From JAAZHD01 sp012510895 (GTDB taxonomy: Bacteria > Bacillota > Clostridia > Caldicoprobacterales > DTU083), in contig JBMNJC010000019.1 in the NCBI GenBank assembly GCA_050951465.1, forward strand, positions 1-64,000: a stretch of 64,000 nt of DNA, written 5' to 3'. Below, piece after piece: positions 18,351 through 26,856 of this stretch (positions are counted from its first letter, which is position 1; each line of letters begins with the position of its first letter). Made by a program: the position numbers and the translations under genes. Below the pieces are notes generated by a model. The model did no database searches and was not told the origin of the DNA. It saw nothing but the letters and a program-made list of their open reading frames with translations.

Positions 18351-18390
18351 AATAAGGCGGTTTAAGTTAATATCTTTCCGATATTTAATT

Positions 18391-18467
18391 GTACCCGTAG
18401 CTCAGCTGGATAGAGTGTCTGACTACGGATCAGAAGGTCACAGGTTCGAATCCTGTCGGGTACGCCA
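18391..18467 (+). tRNA. tRNA-Arg(ACG)
   Basis: Acceptor stem GTACCCG/CGGGTAC, anticodon stem TCTGA/TCAGA around CTACGGA (anticodon ACG), T loop GGTTCGAATCC, encoded CCA. Its A34 is the substrate of TadA, whose gene is at 44771. Confidence 0.95.
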
Positions 18468-18470
18468 CAT

Positions 18471-18517
18471 GCAAAGGACCCTGATAATATTTGCATAAAG
18501 GGGTTCTTTGCTTTTTA
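18471..18517 (+). terminator. Terminator after tRNA-Arg(ACG)
   Basis: GCAAAGGACCC pairs with GGGTTCTTTGC (one G-T wobble), followed by a T run. Confidence 0.75.
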
Positions 18518-18749
18518 TATTTGCATTGAATTCTTATTGCCATGCGGTATTCTTGTATATTGGTAATTACTTATTTTCCATACACAATTTATGGTTTTTA
18601 GTTGAATCCTTTGTTATTATTTGTTATAATGTGCGCAATAAGCACATAAAATAATCATGAGGTAAGCTAACAGTTTTTTGAAAAACCATCCTGCCATTAT
18701 CTCATTAGATCCTAAAATCGTTTATAAAAAGAAAAGGTTGAGATGATTT

Positions 18750-19925
18750 ATGATACAACCTACGCTTTTTTATTTGCAAATGAATATTTTTGCTATGATA
18801 ATTCTTTTTATTATCTTTCTCAATGTGCATAAAAGGGGAAGTGATTATTCATTTAGTAAAAAGATTTTTGCTTTAATATTGTTTGCATGTTTTCTTCTCA
18901 TTTTTTCAGATACAATATTATGGATCATTAATGGCAAGCCGGGGAAACCCATCAGATATCTCAGCGTATTCTTCATAGTGCTTTATAATATGTTTAATCC
19001 GGTTATCTGCATGCTGTGGCATTATTATGTGGACTACCATATTTTCGGGGATAAAAAGCGCATCTTCAGAGTGTTTATGCCTGTTCAATTACCGGTAGTC
19101 CTTAACACTCTATTATGCATTGCCAGCATTTTTACAGATGTTTATCATGTATTCGATGTGAACAATGTTTATCATCGGGGACGTTTTATCTATCTCTTAT
19201 TTGTATTATGTTTTTATATGGTTTTATACACCGAATTATTCCTGTTCAGGAACAGAAAGAAAATTTCAGCGATAGAATATAAGCATCTTTTATTTTTTCC
19301 CCTTCCCCCGGCCCTGGGTGCAATAGTGCAGTTTTTATACCCCGGTCTTTCCCTTATATGGGCAGCGGCGACTTTGTCCATATTTCTTGCATTCATTAAC
19401 ATTCAAAAGATTCAAATGAATATCGATTACTTAACAGGCGTTTATAACCGGCGGTATCTTGACAAATATCTGCAGGTAATTACGAAGACGTGCGGAAACA
19501 AGCGTATAGCCGGTATCATGATTGATATTGATTATTTTAAGATCATTAATGACGCATACGGACACAAAGAAGGAGATGAAGCGTTAAAATATACCGCTCA
19601 AATCCTGAGAAAAACCTTTCGGAAGATGGATATTATAGCCCGCTACGGGGGCGATGAATTCATTGTTATACTTGAGCTTGATGACTCATCTGAGCTGGAA
19701 GCCGTAATCAACCGGTTAAAGAATAATGTAAAGGAATTTAATACTAAAAAAATGACACCCTATGAAATTGTTATGAGCGTTGGATACGGTTTTTACGAAA
19801 AAGACTCGGGCATCAGTGAGTTTCTGAAAAGAATAGATGATTTAATGTATATGGATAAAAAGAGGAAGCAGTCAGTCAGTATAAGGGATAGGCTGAATCA
19901 GTATCCGGCAGCCGGAAAAAATTAA
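18750..19925 (+). CDS. Membrane-bound diguanylate cyclase (391 aa)
   Basis: Makes cyclic di-GMP. About the first 215 residues contain six to eight hydrophobic helices forming a membrane sensor; residues about 225-380 are a GGDEF domain with DYLTGVYNRRYLD, the active-site loop RYGGDEF, and an RxxD inhibitory site (RKMD) five residues before GGDEF, so product feedback is expected. No EAL domain. Monocistronic; no c-di-GMP riboswitch is visible upstream. Confidence 0.93.
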   Translation: MIQPTLFYLQMNIFAMIILFIIFLNVHKRGSDYSFSKKIFALILFACFLLIFSDTILWIINGKPGKPIRYLSVFFIVLYNMFNPVICMLWHYYVDYHIFGDKKRIFRVFMPVQLPVVLNTLLCIASIFTDVYHVFDVNNVYHRGRFIYLLFVLCFYMVLYTELFLFRNRKKISAIEYKHLLFFPLPPALGAIVQFLYPGLSLIWAAATLSIFLAFINIQKIQMNIDYLTGVYNRRYLDKYLQVITKTCGNKRIAGIMIDIDYFKIINDAYGHKEGDEALKYTAQILRKTFRKMDIIARYGGDEFIVILELDDSSELEAVINRLKNNVKEFNTKKMTPYEIVMSVGYGFYEKDSGISEFLKRIDDLMYMDKKRKQSVSIRDRLNQYPAAGKN

Positions 19926-19957
19926 CGCAAGGATATTTGCAAAAAGTGGTGCAAAAA

Positions 19958-19988
19958 CCGGTTAAATTATGATATAATTTTTAACCGG
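19958..19988. repeat. Inverted repeat in the promoter region of the transglutaminase-like gene
   Basis: CCGGTTAAA (19958-19966) and TTTAACCGG (19980-19988) are perfect inverted arms enclosing a TATAAT-like word. Could be an operator, or a weak terminator for the upstream gene; there is no T run. Confidence 0.45.
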
Positions 19989-20102
19989 AGATATTTATGC
20001 GAATTAAGTTCAAGGATTTTAGAACGTATTAAAAACTATTTACGTCATCAATATATAAAGGGCAGGGTGCTCTTTAAATTTTTTAAAGAAGAAGGTAGTA
20101 AA

Positions 20103-21068
20103 ATGCGTTCAAGAAGTACTAGAAGAAAGACACGAAAAAGAGTTGTAAGAAAACGTTTTTTTATATTCCTGCTGGTTCTTGTTTCAGGGTTTTGCTTAGT
20201 ATATTTTAAAGATAATATAAGCAGTGTACTTGCACAGCTTGGTGATATAAAAGGGTCTGTTCAAAACACAGAAGATCCTGTTGAAAATACGACGCCTCCT
20301 GCGAGCACACCTGATGTTACTCCTTCTCCTACTCCAGTGAACACTCCGGAGCCGACGCCGAGTGATACCGAGCCTCCTGTAATCGAAGGGGAAGATTCTG
20401 TTACTATATTTATTGGAGAACCTGCTTCTTATAGAAAATATGTAACTGTCACGGATAATGAAGATGAAAATGTTAAGCTGGAAATAGACAGTTCTGCGGT
20501 TAATCTGAATAAGGAAGGTACTTATACTGTAATTTACACAGCAACTGATAAAGCAGGGAATACTTCCAGAAAGGAAGTAGAGATAATAGTAAGAGAAAAA
20601 ACTGAACAGGATATTCAGGAGGAAGAGGTAATTGCCAAAGCCCGTCAGGTATTGTCTGAGATCACTAATGATTCCATGACACCCAGGGAGACAGCCAGAG
20701 CCATTTATAATTGGGTAAGGGCAAATATCAGATATGACGGAAATTATCAGAACAACACCGACTGGATCAAAGGAGCCTATGACGGTTTCAGAAACAGGCG
20801 GGGAGACTGCTATGTATTTTTCGGAGTAACCAAAGCCCTGTTGAATGAAGCAGGAATTCAGAATATGGATATTGTTAAAAAAGGAGGAGGCCATTTCTGG
20901 CATCTGGTAAACTTAGGCGAAGGCTGGTATCATTATGATACAACACCCCGGAGAACCGGCGGTGAATTCTTTATGATGACTGATGATGAGATTACTGAAT
21001 ACTCCAACAAATACGGAAACAGCCACGTTTGGGAGAGGGATAAGTATCCTGCCACTCCAAAAGAATAA
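20103..21068 (+). CDS. Membrane-anchored transglutaminase-like protein with Ig-like domain (321 aa)
   Basis: A basic N-terminus (RRKTRKRVVRKR) followed by one membrane helix (about 17-35) anchors it outside the cell. A Pro/Thr-rich linker (about 65-100) leads to a DUF5011-type bacterial Ig-like domain (about 100-178, ending TATDKAGNTSRKEVEI). The C-terminal transglutaminase-like core has the Cys of RRGDCYVFFG, His of GGGHFWHLV and Asp of HYDTTPR, a complete triad. Role is probably cell-wall protease or crosslinking-like. ATG 20103 follows GAAGAAGG; the 20067 start is worse. Confidence 0.85.
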   Translation: MRSRSTRRKTRKRVVRKRFFIFLLVLVSGFCLVYFKDNISSVLAQLGDIKGSVQNTEDPVENTTPPASTPDVTPSPTPVNTPEPTPSDTEPPVIEGEDSVTIFIGEPASYRKYVTVTDNEDENVKLEIDSSAVNLNKEGTYTVIYTATDKAGNTSRKEVEIIVREKTEQDIQEEEVIAKARQVLSEITNDSMTPRETARAIYNWVRANIRYDGNYQNNTDWIKGAYDGFRNRRGDCYVFFGVTKALLNEAGIQNMDIVKKGGGHFWHLVNLGEGWYHYDTTPRRTGGEFFMMTDDEITEYSNKYGNSHVWERDKYPATPKE

Positions 21069-21071
21069 AAA

Positions 21072-21112
21072 AACTCCTTGCAGGGAATCAGATACCCAGC
21101 AAGGAGTTGTTT
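21072..21112. terminator. Bidirectional terminator between convergent genes
   Basis: AACTCCTTGC (21072-21081) pairs with GCAAGGAGTT (21099-21108). An A run before and T-rich sequence after suit both convergent genes; the right arm overlaps the last codons of the metallo-beta-lactamase-fold gene. Confidence 0.7.
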
Positions 21113-22017
21113 CTATCAGGGTGTTCCACTCTTACATCATAATCATATCCATTGGTTTCAACAACAATTGAGCCTGACAAATCAGTACGGTAAACATCTA
21201 CTTCTGCTTCTTCCAGTTTGTCCAGCACTTCCTGATGAGGCAGTCCGTAAGGATTCCCTGAACCGCACATTATGACTACGACTTCCGGGTTTACCGCCTG
21301 AAGGAATTCATCGCTGTTGCTGTCAGAGCTGCCATGATGCCCGGCCTTTAGTATAGTGCTGTTTAATGGATAATTTTTCTCCAACAATTCCTTTTCAACA
21401 GATGATTCGATATCTCCGGTAAACAAGAAGCTGACATTTTTGAATGTAAATCTGACAACAACGGAGAAGTTATGCAGATTTTCTGTATCCTGCCCCTGTC
21501 TGTGAGGTGAAAAAACCTCTATAGTTGTTCCGTCTTCAAAGGTCCTTTTTAGTCCGGCTCTTGCCACTGTATGTATTATGTTTTCTTCCTCTATTAATCT
21601 TATATAATTTTCAAACACATTGCTGGTATGTACAACCCCGGGATCCATAACTTCTTTAACCGGTATTTCCTCGAAAACGCTTATAAGTCCGCCGATATGA
21701 TTGGAATTGGGATAAGTTCCGATGACCAGTTCCAGGCTTTTTACTTCCTGTTGGTTAAGATATTCTACAACGTTGCTTCCCCGTTCCCCTCCATCGATGA
21801 GAATATCCTGTGTAGGAGTTTTTATATATATGGAATCTCCGTGACCCACATCAATAAAATGAACTTCTACCGTATCAGGTTGTGTCTGTTGGTAGCCCAT
21901 AGCGGCATCCTCAGGCAGCAGATATTGTGACTCAAGGAGATTGTACAAAGCCAGAAATATGAGCACAAGCAAACTAATAACCAAAGTAGCTTTGTTTTGC
22001 TTTCTTATGTTCGTCAT
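21088..22017 (-). CDS. ComEC-like metallo-beta-lactamase-fold protein with degenerate metal site (309 aa)
   Basis: Paralogue of the 54769 protein: N-terminal membrane helix, then a ComEC/Rec2-type hydrolase domain (VHFIDVGHGDSIYI, LIDGGERGS, FLFTGD, LKAGHHGSS). The metal-binding HxHxDH motif, THPHADHIGG in the paralogue, reads TYPNSNHIGG here: two His and the Asp are replaced and only the last His remains. It is therefore probably catalytically dead or altered, despite an otherwise intact reading frame. ATG 22017 follows AAAGGA. No DUF3006 partner gene accompanies this copy. Confidence 0.85.
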   Translation of the reverse strand: MTNIRKQNKATLVISLLVLIFLALYNLLESQYLLPEDAAMGYQQTQPDTVEVHFIDVGHGDSIYIKTPTQDILIDGGERGSNVVEYLNQQEVKSLELVIGTYPNSNHIGGLISVFEEIPVKEVMDPGVVHTSNVFENYIRLIEEENIIHTVARAGLKRTFEDGTTIEVFSPHRQGQDTENLHNFSVVVRFTFKNVSFLFTGDIESSVEKELLEKNYPLNSTILKAGHHGSSDSNSDEFLQAVNPEVVVIMCGSGNPYGLPHQEVLDKLEEAEVDVYRTDLSGSIVVETNGYDYDVRVEHPDRNNSLLGI

Positions 22018-22041
22018 AGGATTCGATCCTTTCGATGACTA

Positions 22042-22086
22042 TGTACACGGTGCTATAGGTGTGTATATTGTATTGTGTACATTATA
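22042..22086 (-). promoter_or_regulatory. Putative promoter and operator of the degenerate MBL-fold gene
   Basis: A minus-strand TATAAT (22081-22086) abuts an inverted repeat TGTACAC (22042-22048) / GTGTACA (22075-22081). The -35 is weak (TTTCAA at 22104-22109), as expected for a regulated promoter. Confidence 0.35.
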
Positions 22087-22155
22087 CCTTATTTTTTATC
22101 GAATTGAAACGCCTCCATAGGCTCCTGAAAATTAGTTTTATAGTTTAAAATTAAA

Positions 22156-22186
22156 AGCCCCGGCGGTAACAATTCACGTCGGGACT
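22156..22186 (-). terminator. Terminator of the 22259 gene
   Basis: On the minus strand AGTCCCGACG pairs with CGCCGGGGCT (one wobble, one mismatch) and is followed by TTTTAATTTT. Confidence 0.6.
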
Positions 22187-22258
22187 ATTTCTATAACTCT
22201 GTAAGCAGCCTGAATCAGCTTATATTAACCTTTAGTATTGCCGTTATCAATATTAGAA

Positions 22259-22591
22259 TTAAATGGCAACTGTCTCCTCCAGGTATTTCTCGCGACACTC
22301 CCAGCTGCAAAAGTGGCATGTTTTACCTTCACAATGCATAATAAAGGCTTTCGTCCTGTCTATCATCCTGCCGCAGTAATCATCCTTCACCAAATGTTTT
22401 TGCAATTCAGATTCTTCCAGCCTTTTCTGCTCCATCATCTTTATCTGCAGCATTTTTTCATTCATTAATTCGGTGCTTCGCTGAGCTTTCTGCATTCTTC
22501 TGGACATAATAAAACCTGTTGCTATGGTAATTACCGCCCTGATCAAAAATATGATCATGGTAATTCTGAGCACAGCGTTAATAAATTCCAT
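22259..22591 (-). CDS. Small membrane protein with cysteine motif (110 aa)
   Basis: Unrecognised family. One N-terminal helix (residues about 5-28), a charged coiled-coil-like middle (QKAQRSTELMNEKMLQIKMM), then a compact C-terminal Cys/His segment with DDYCGRM, MHCEGKTCHFCSWECREKY that looks like a small zinc site (TRASH/YHS-like spacing; inference). ATG 22591 follows AGGAAGGTGA; a GTG at 22600 is also in frame. Divergent from ung. Confidence 0.6.
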   Translation of the reverse strand: MEFINAVLRITMIIFLIRAVITIATGFIMSRRMQKAQRSTELMNEKMLQIKMMEQKRLEESELQKHLVKDDYCGRMIDRTKAFIMHCEGKTCHFCSWECREKYLEETVAI

Positions 22592-22719
22592 AAATCTCAC
22601 CTTCCTTATATGATTATAACACCTTCTTGCGAAATGAAATGTGAATAATTTGTTAAATAAACAGCTGTTTTTATGGAACTAATATTTGTCATATGGTACT
22701 ATAGTCATGAGGTGATATT

Positions 22720-23394
22720 TTGGTAGCATTGGGCAATGATTGGGACGAATTGCTGAAGGATGAATTTCGAAAGGAATACTATTTGTTACTCAGGCAGTTT
22801 TTGAAAAGAGAGTATCGCACTCGTACCATTTATCCGGATATGTATAAAATTTATGAGGCCCTGCGATTAACTTCCTACAAGGATTGTAAAGTGGTTATTC
22901 TGGGTCAGGATCCATATCATGGTCCGGGCCAGGCACATGGTCTGGCATTTTCCGTTCCTGAAGGCATTGCTATTCCTCCCTCCCTTCTTAATATTTTCAA
23001 GGAATTGGAATCGGACTTGGGCTGCAATATCCCAAATAACGGCTGCCTTGTACCCTGGGCCCGACAGGGAGTTCTGCTTCTTAACACCAGTCTTACGGTT
23101 GTTGCCGGACAGGCCAACTCTCATCGGAATAAGGGATGGGAGATACTTACAGACAGAATTATTCAGCTGCTGAACGAGAAGGAAACCCCTGTTGTTTTCC
23201 TCTTATGGGGCAATAATGCAAAGAGTAAGGAAAAATATATTACAAACAGCAGACATCTTGTGCTTAAGTCAGTGCATCCCAGCCCTCTTTCCGCTGACAG
23301 AGGTTTCTTTGGCTGCCGCCACTTCTCCAGGACAAATGAGTTTCTTGCGGGAACCGGGCAGGAGCCGATCGACTGGCAGATACCCAATATTTAA
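22720..23394 (+). CDS. ung: Uracil-DNA glycosylase, family 1 (224 aa)
   Basis: Removes uracil from DNA in base excision repair. Diagnostic motifs: GQDPYHGPGQAHGLAFSV (catalytic Asp in the first motif), LLLNTSLTV, LLWGNNAK and HPSPLSADRGFFGCRHFS (catalytic His). Full length. Start is TTG at 22720 after GAGGTGAT; an ATG start is not available. Confidence 0.97.
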   Translation: MVALGNDWDELLKDEFRKEYYLLLRQFLKREYRTRTIYPDMYKIYEALRLTSYKDCKVVILGQDPYHGPGQAHGLAFSVPEGIAIPPSLLNIFKELESDLGCNIPNNGCLVPWARQGVLLLNTSLTVVAGQANSHRNKGWEILTDRIIQLLNEKETPVVFLLWGNNAKSKEKYITNSRHLVLKSVHPSPLSADRGFFGCRHFSRTNEFLAGTGQEPIDWQIPNI

Positions 23395-23456
23395 AGTTAG
23401 GAACGCATCTTTGGCTTATCTGTTTAAAAAAGACTAATAATATGGAGGTGTAGTAG

Positions 23457-24563
23457 ATGTTGATAGAGGAATTAAGAAGACGAGAGCTTCCGCCTTTATT
23501 CACCATGAACGATGGCAGACCTTGTACTGCGGATCTGTGGAGAGAGCGCAGAGCGGAAATATTGGATATTTTGCAGAGGAATATCTATGGCTATACGCCT
23601 CCCCCGCCAGAAAAAGTGACAGGGGAAGTGGAGGCGGAAGAAGGCGAGCGTGCTTTTGCAGGGAAGGTGCTTCAGCAGCGTATCCGAATAACCTTTGATA
23701 CACCTAAAGGAGATTTTTCATTCCCTCTGTATCTTTTCCTGCCAAGAAACATTCCCAAACCCCCTCTTTTCCTTCATATTGCCTTTCGTCCGGACATACC
23801 TGACAGATACAACCCCATTGAAGAAATTACGGATAACGGCTTCGGGCTGGCTTTTTTCCACTATAAGGATGTTGTTAATGACAATCTTCACGGAGATTAT
23901 TCAGACGGTCTGGGAAAACTTTTCATTGATACCGGCACATCCAAGAAAAGGCCTTCTGACCAGTGGGGTAAAATCGGTATGTGGGCATACGCTGCCAGCA
24001 GGGCTTTGGATTACCTGTTAACCCGTGATGATGTAGACGGCAGACATATTGCAGTGGTCGGCCATTCCCGTCTGGGCAAGACAGCATTATGGGCTGCAGC
24101 CCAGGACGAGCGCTTCTTTATGGGCATTTCCAATAATTCCGGAATAGGAGGAGCTGCCATAGCCAAACATTCCACAGGAGAACGGGTCATTGACTTTATA
24201 AGGGCTGGCAGCTGGGATTGGTTCTGTGAGAAATTCCAGGAATATTCGGGTTATGAAGATATTAATATGCCCTATGATCAGCATTTCGTTCTGGCAGCCA
24301 TAGCTCCCAGATTCATTTGTGTGGGCAGTGCAGAAAAGGACAGAGGAGCTGATCCTAAATCCGAGTTTTTGTCATGCGTGGCTGCAAGTGAGGTATACGA
24401 ATTATTAGGCCATTCCGGACTTGTGACGCCGGATGAATATCCGACGCCCGGAACAAGTCTGCATGAAGGCAGGATAGGATACCATATACGTCCCGGTCAC
24501 CATTACTTCAGCAGAACAGACTGGTTGGAATACATGAAATTTATGAGGTTGAAAATGGAGTAA
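23457..24563 (+). CDS. CE15-like glucuronoyl/acetyl esterase (368 aa)
   Basis: Alpha/beta hydrolase with nucleophile elbow VVGHSRLGKTALWAA (Ser near 204), the GHSRxGK form typical of CE15 4-O-methyl-glucuronoyl methylesterases and relatives. A C-terminal His lies in RPGHHYFSRTDW. No signal peptide, so it would act on imported fragments inside the cell. ATG follows GGAGGTG. Cleaving ester-linked glucuronate would supply the uronate route of the neighbouring KDG kinase; this link is inference. Catalytic acid not confidently placed. Confidence 0.8.
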   Translation: MLIEELRRRELPPLFTMNDGRPCTADLWRERRAEILDILQRNIYGYTPPPPEKVTGEVEAEEGERAFAGKVLQQRIRITFDTPKGDFSFPLYLFLPRNIPKPPLFLHIAFRPDIPDRYNPIEEITDNGFGLAFFHYKDVVNDNLHGDYSDGLGKLFIDTGTSKKRPSDQWGKIGMWAYAASRALDYLLTRDDVDGRHIAVVGHSRLGKTALWAAAQDERFFMGISNNSGIGGAAIAKHSTGERVIDFIRAGSWDWFCEKFQEYSGYEDINMPYDQHFVLAAIAPRFICVGSAEKDRGADPKSEFLSCVAASEVYELLGHSGLVTPDEYPTPGTSLHEGRIGYHIRPGHHYFSRTDWLEYMKFMRLKME

Positions 24564-24579
24564 ATCCGCATCCGTCCAA

Positions 24580-24609
24580 TTGAATCAGCATGCATAAATA
24601 TGGTATGAT
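24580..24609 (+). promoter_or_regulatory. Possible promoter of the KDG kinase gene
   Basis: TTGAAT (24580-24585), 18-base spacer, TATGAT (24604-24609), about 40 bp before the ATG. Confidence 0.45.
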
Positions 24610-24649
24610 AAGAAATAGCTATTAAGAAAAAATATGGAGTGTTGAAACT

Positions 24650-25675
24650 ATGAAATATCTGTCTTTTGGTGAAATAATGCTGCGTTTGAAATCACCCGGT
24701 CATGAACGCCTGTTTCAGGGGCCGACGCTGGAGGCCACCTTTGGCGGAGGAGAAGCCAATGTATCCGTTTCCCTGGCCAATTACGGCCTTGAATCACAGT
24801 TTATGACCATACTGCCTGACAATCCCATTGCAAGAGCCTGTATTGCTGAGCTCCGAAAACTCGGAGTAGATACAAGCAAGATTCAGTTCGGCAAGGGGCG
24901 TATGGGAATTTACTTTTTGGAAGCAGGTGCCAACCAGCGTCCCAGCAAGGTTATCTACGACAGGGAATATTCTGCCATCTCACTGGCCAAGCCCGGCTCC
25001 ATTGACTGGGAAAAGGCTTTCAGGGATGTGGGCTGGTTCCATATCACCGGAATTACCCCTGCCATATCGGCTTCAGCAGCAGAGCTTTCCATGGAAGCTG
25101 TTAAGGAAGCGAAAAAAAGAGGCGTCACCGTCTCCTGTGATCTGAATTTCCGGAAGAATCTGTGGAAATACGGAAAGACGGCACCGGAAGTCATGAGAGA
25201 GCTTGTTAAATATGTGGATGTAGCCATCGCAAACGAGGAAGACTGCCAAAAGAGCCTGGGAATCGAGGTAGACGTGGATGTTAAGAGCGGCGAGCTTGAC
25301 ACCGACAAGTATAAAGCCTTGTCAGATGCAGTCCTGAATGCATATCCCAATTTAAAGATGATTGCCATTACCTTAAGGGAAAGCAGGAGCGCTGACATAA
25401 ACGGCTGGGCAGCCTGCCTGAATGACAGAGAAAATTTTTACCTGAGCAGGAAGTATGAAATTCAGGATATCGTTGACAGGGTAGGAGGAGGAGATTCCTT
25501 CGCCAGCGGTCTGATATTCGGTTTAAACAATTACAAGAGCAGGCAGGATGCATTGGAGTTTGCCGTTGCTGCCAGCTGTTTGAAACATTCCATTATTGGA
25601 GATTTCAACCGGGTAACTGTTGATGAGGTTGAAAACCTCATGGGCGGAGATGCCTCCGGCCGTGTACAGAGGTAA
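24650..25675 (+). CDS. kdgK: 2-keto-3-deoxygluconate kinase (341 aa)
   Basis: PfkB-family sugar kinase phosphorylating KDG to KDPG. N-terminal substrate motif FGGGEANVSVSLANYG, and C-terminal GGGDSFASG with the catalytic Asp and anion hole. The N-terminus (YLSFGEIMLRL) and pattern DLNFRKNLWKYGK are characteristic of KDG kinases rather than ribokinase. ATG follows GGAG. KDPG aldolase (kdgA) is not in the window. Confidence 0.88.
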   Translation: MKYLSFGEIMLRLKSPGHERLFQGPTLEATFGGGEANVSVSLANYGLESQFMTILPDNPIARACIAELRKLGVDTSKIQFGKGRMGIYFLEAGANQRPSKVIYDREYSAISLAKPGSIDWEKAFRDVGWFHITGITPAISASAAELSMEAVKEAKKRGVTVSCDLNFRKNLWKYGKTAPEVMRELVKYVDVAIANEEDCQKSLGIEVDVDVKSGELDTDKYKALSDAVLNAYPNLKMIAITLRESRSADINGWAACLNDRENFYLSRKYEIQDIVDRVGGGDSFASGLIFGLNNYKSRQDALEFAVAASCLKHSIIGDFNRVTVDEVENLMGGDASGRVQR

Positions 25676-25702
25676 GACCAGGAGAAATTACATAAATAAA
25701 AA

Positions 25703-25727
25703 AAAGACCGGTATACCCGGTCTTTAA
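25703..25727. terminator. Terminator after KDG kinase
   Basis: AAAGACCGG (25703-25711) pairs with CCGGTCTTT (25717-25725); A- and T-rich flanks allow use on both strands, serving the convergent small gene too. Confidence 0.8.
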
Positions 25728-25745
25728 TCTTTTAGATGCCATTCA

Positions 25746-25794
25746 ATATTCCATTTATTTATATTCCATTCATTTATATTGTGTTCATTCATTT
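25746..25794. repeat. Short AT-rich tandem repeat
   Basis: Two 15-bp copies, ATATTCCATTTATTT (25746-25760) and ATATTCCATTCATTT (25761-25775), differ at one base; a third degenerate copy follows to 25794. It lies between the 54-aa gene and the terminator. Confidence 0.7.
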
Positions 25795-25806
25795 CATTTA
25801 CGTCAT

Positions 25807-25971
25807 TTATTTCACCCGATTGTAAATTTTTCGCATAAGATAATAGCCGGCTATACTGCCTGCCGTCCATAATAAGGTATTGCGCATCTTTCGCTTTTTT
25901 GGTGCGTCCACCCCCAGTTCCTGAGAAATTTCGGACATCATCTTTGACAGGGCATTGCGGTTGAACTTCAT
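25807..25971 (-). CDS. Small membrane protein (54 aa), unknown function
   Basis: Starts MKFNRNALSKMMSEISQELG, contains the basic patch KKRKMR and one hydrophobic stretch TLLWTAGSIAGYYLM, and ends IYNRVK. A good ribosome binding site (GGAG, ten bases before ATG 25971) and its protein-like composition make it more credible than the 84-residue ORF in another frame over the same DNA. Likely a single-pass inner-membrane protein with cytosolic basic N-terminus. No function can be assigned. Confidence 0.65.
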   Translation of the reverse strand: MKFNRNALSKMMSEISQELGVDAPKKRKMRNTLLWTAGSIAGYYLMRKIYNRVK

Positions 25972-26127
25972 TTAGCATTCACTCCTTTTATAAGATAATA
26001 TTAGTATCTCATTTTTTTTGATTTTTTAGCCGAATTATTGATAATCCATTTTATATATGTTAGATTTAAGTAGATTAGGTTTTTCTTTTGATCAACCCCA
26101 TTGTCGAGTATGGAAGGAATGAAAAGC

Positions 26128-26856
26128 ATGATTGAACTAACCAATGTATACAAAACTTATGCCAATTCTGTAAAAGCAGTTGATAATTTAAATTTAATCA
26201 TTCCGGACGGTGAAATTTTTGGTTTTCTGGGTCCGAACGGTGCCGGTAAAACGACTACAATCAAGTTAATTACAGGGATTTTGAATGCTGACAGCGGTTC
26301 AATCAAGGTAAACGGACTCGATATTGAAAAAGACAGCCTGAAAGTCAAAAAGCAGATTGGTTTTGTGCCTGACACCCCCAATATGTTTTTAAGGCTTAAA
26401 GGCATGGAATATCTGAATTTTATGGCAGATATGTATGATGTATCAACGGAAGAGCGCAGGGAAAGAATAGACGATCTGGCCCGGCGTTTCGGCATGACAG
26501 ATGTGCTGCAGGACCGCATACAAAGCTATTCCCACGGAATGAGGCAGAAGATTGTTATTATGGGAGCCCTGGTTCATAACCCGCCTGTATGGATTTTGGA
26601 TGAACCCATGACAGGCCTGGATCCCCGTTCTTCCTTCCAGCTTAAGGAGATGATGAGAGAGCATGCTGATAATAATAAGACGGTGTTCTTCTCTACACAT
26701 GTTCTGGATGTGGCGGAAAAGGTTTGTGACCGGGTTGCCATTATCAATAAAGGGAAGCTTCTGTTTTGCGGCTCCATGGAAGAAATGAAGGATCATTTTA
26801 AGAAGAATGCTTCTCTGGAAAAAATGTTCTTGGAGTTGACGGAAAGTGAAGAATAA
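26128..26856 (+). CDS. ABC exporter ATP-binding protein (242 aa)
   Basis: Walker A GPNGAGKTTT, signature YSHGMRQK (a variant of LSGGQ common in these exporters), Walker B PVWILDEPMTGLD and H-loop STHV. Pairs with the membrane protein that follows with an 11-bp overlap. ATG 26128 is nine bases after GGAAGGA; an in-frame TTG at 26101 is disfavoured. Exported substrate unknown. Confidence 0.92.
   Translation: MIELTNVYKTYANSVKAVDNLNLIIPDGEIFGFLGPNGAGKTTTIKLITGILNADSGSIKVNGLDIEKDSLKVKKQIGFVPDTPNMFLRLKGMEYLNFMADMYDVSTEERRERIDDLARRFGMTDVLQDRIQSYSHGMRQKIVIMGALVHNPPVWILDEPMTGLDPRSSFQLKEMMREHADNNKTVFFSTHVLDVAEKVCDRVAIINKGKLLFCGSMEEMKDHFKKNASLEKMFLELTESEE

Noticed and set aside
18517..18749. Cyclic di-GMP riboswitch upstream of the diguanylate cyclase
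   Set aside because: The spacer does not show the conserved GEMM core sequences.
20196..20903. 235-aa ORF antisense to the transglutaminase-like gene
   Set aside because: It lies wholly opposite a gene with a complete catalytic triad, has low-complexity Arg/Ile/Phe-rich sequence, and lacks a binding site.
25724..25978. 84-aa minus-strand ORF
   Set aside because: Its start is only three bases from the GGAG, its C-terminus is translated tandem repeat, and the overlapping 54-aa frame is more protein-like.
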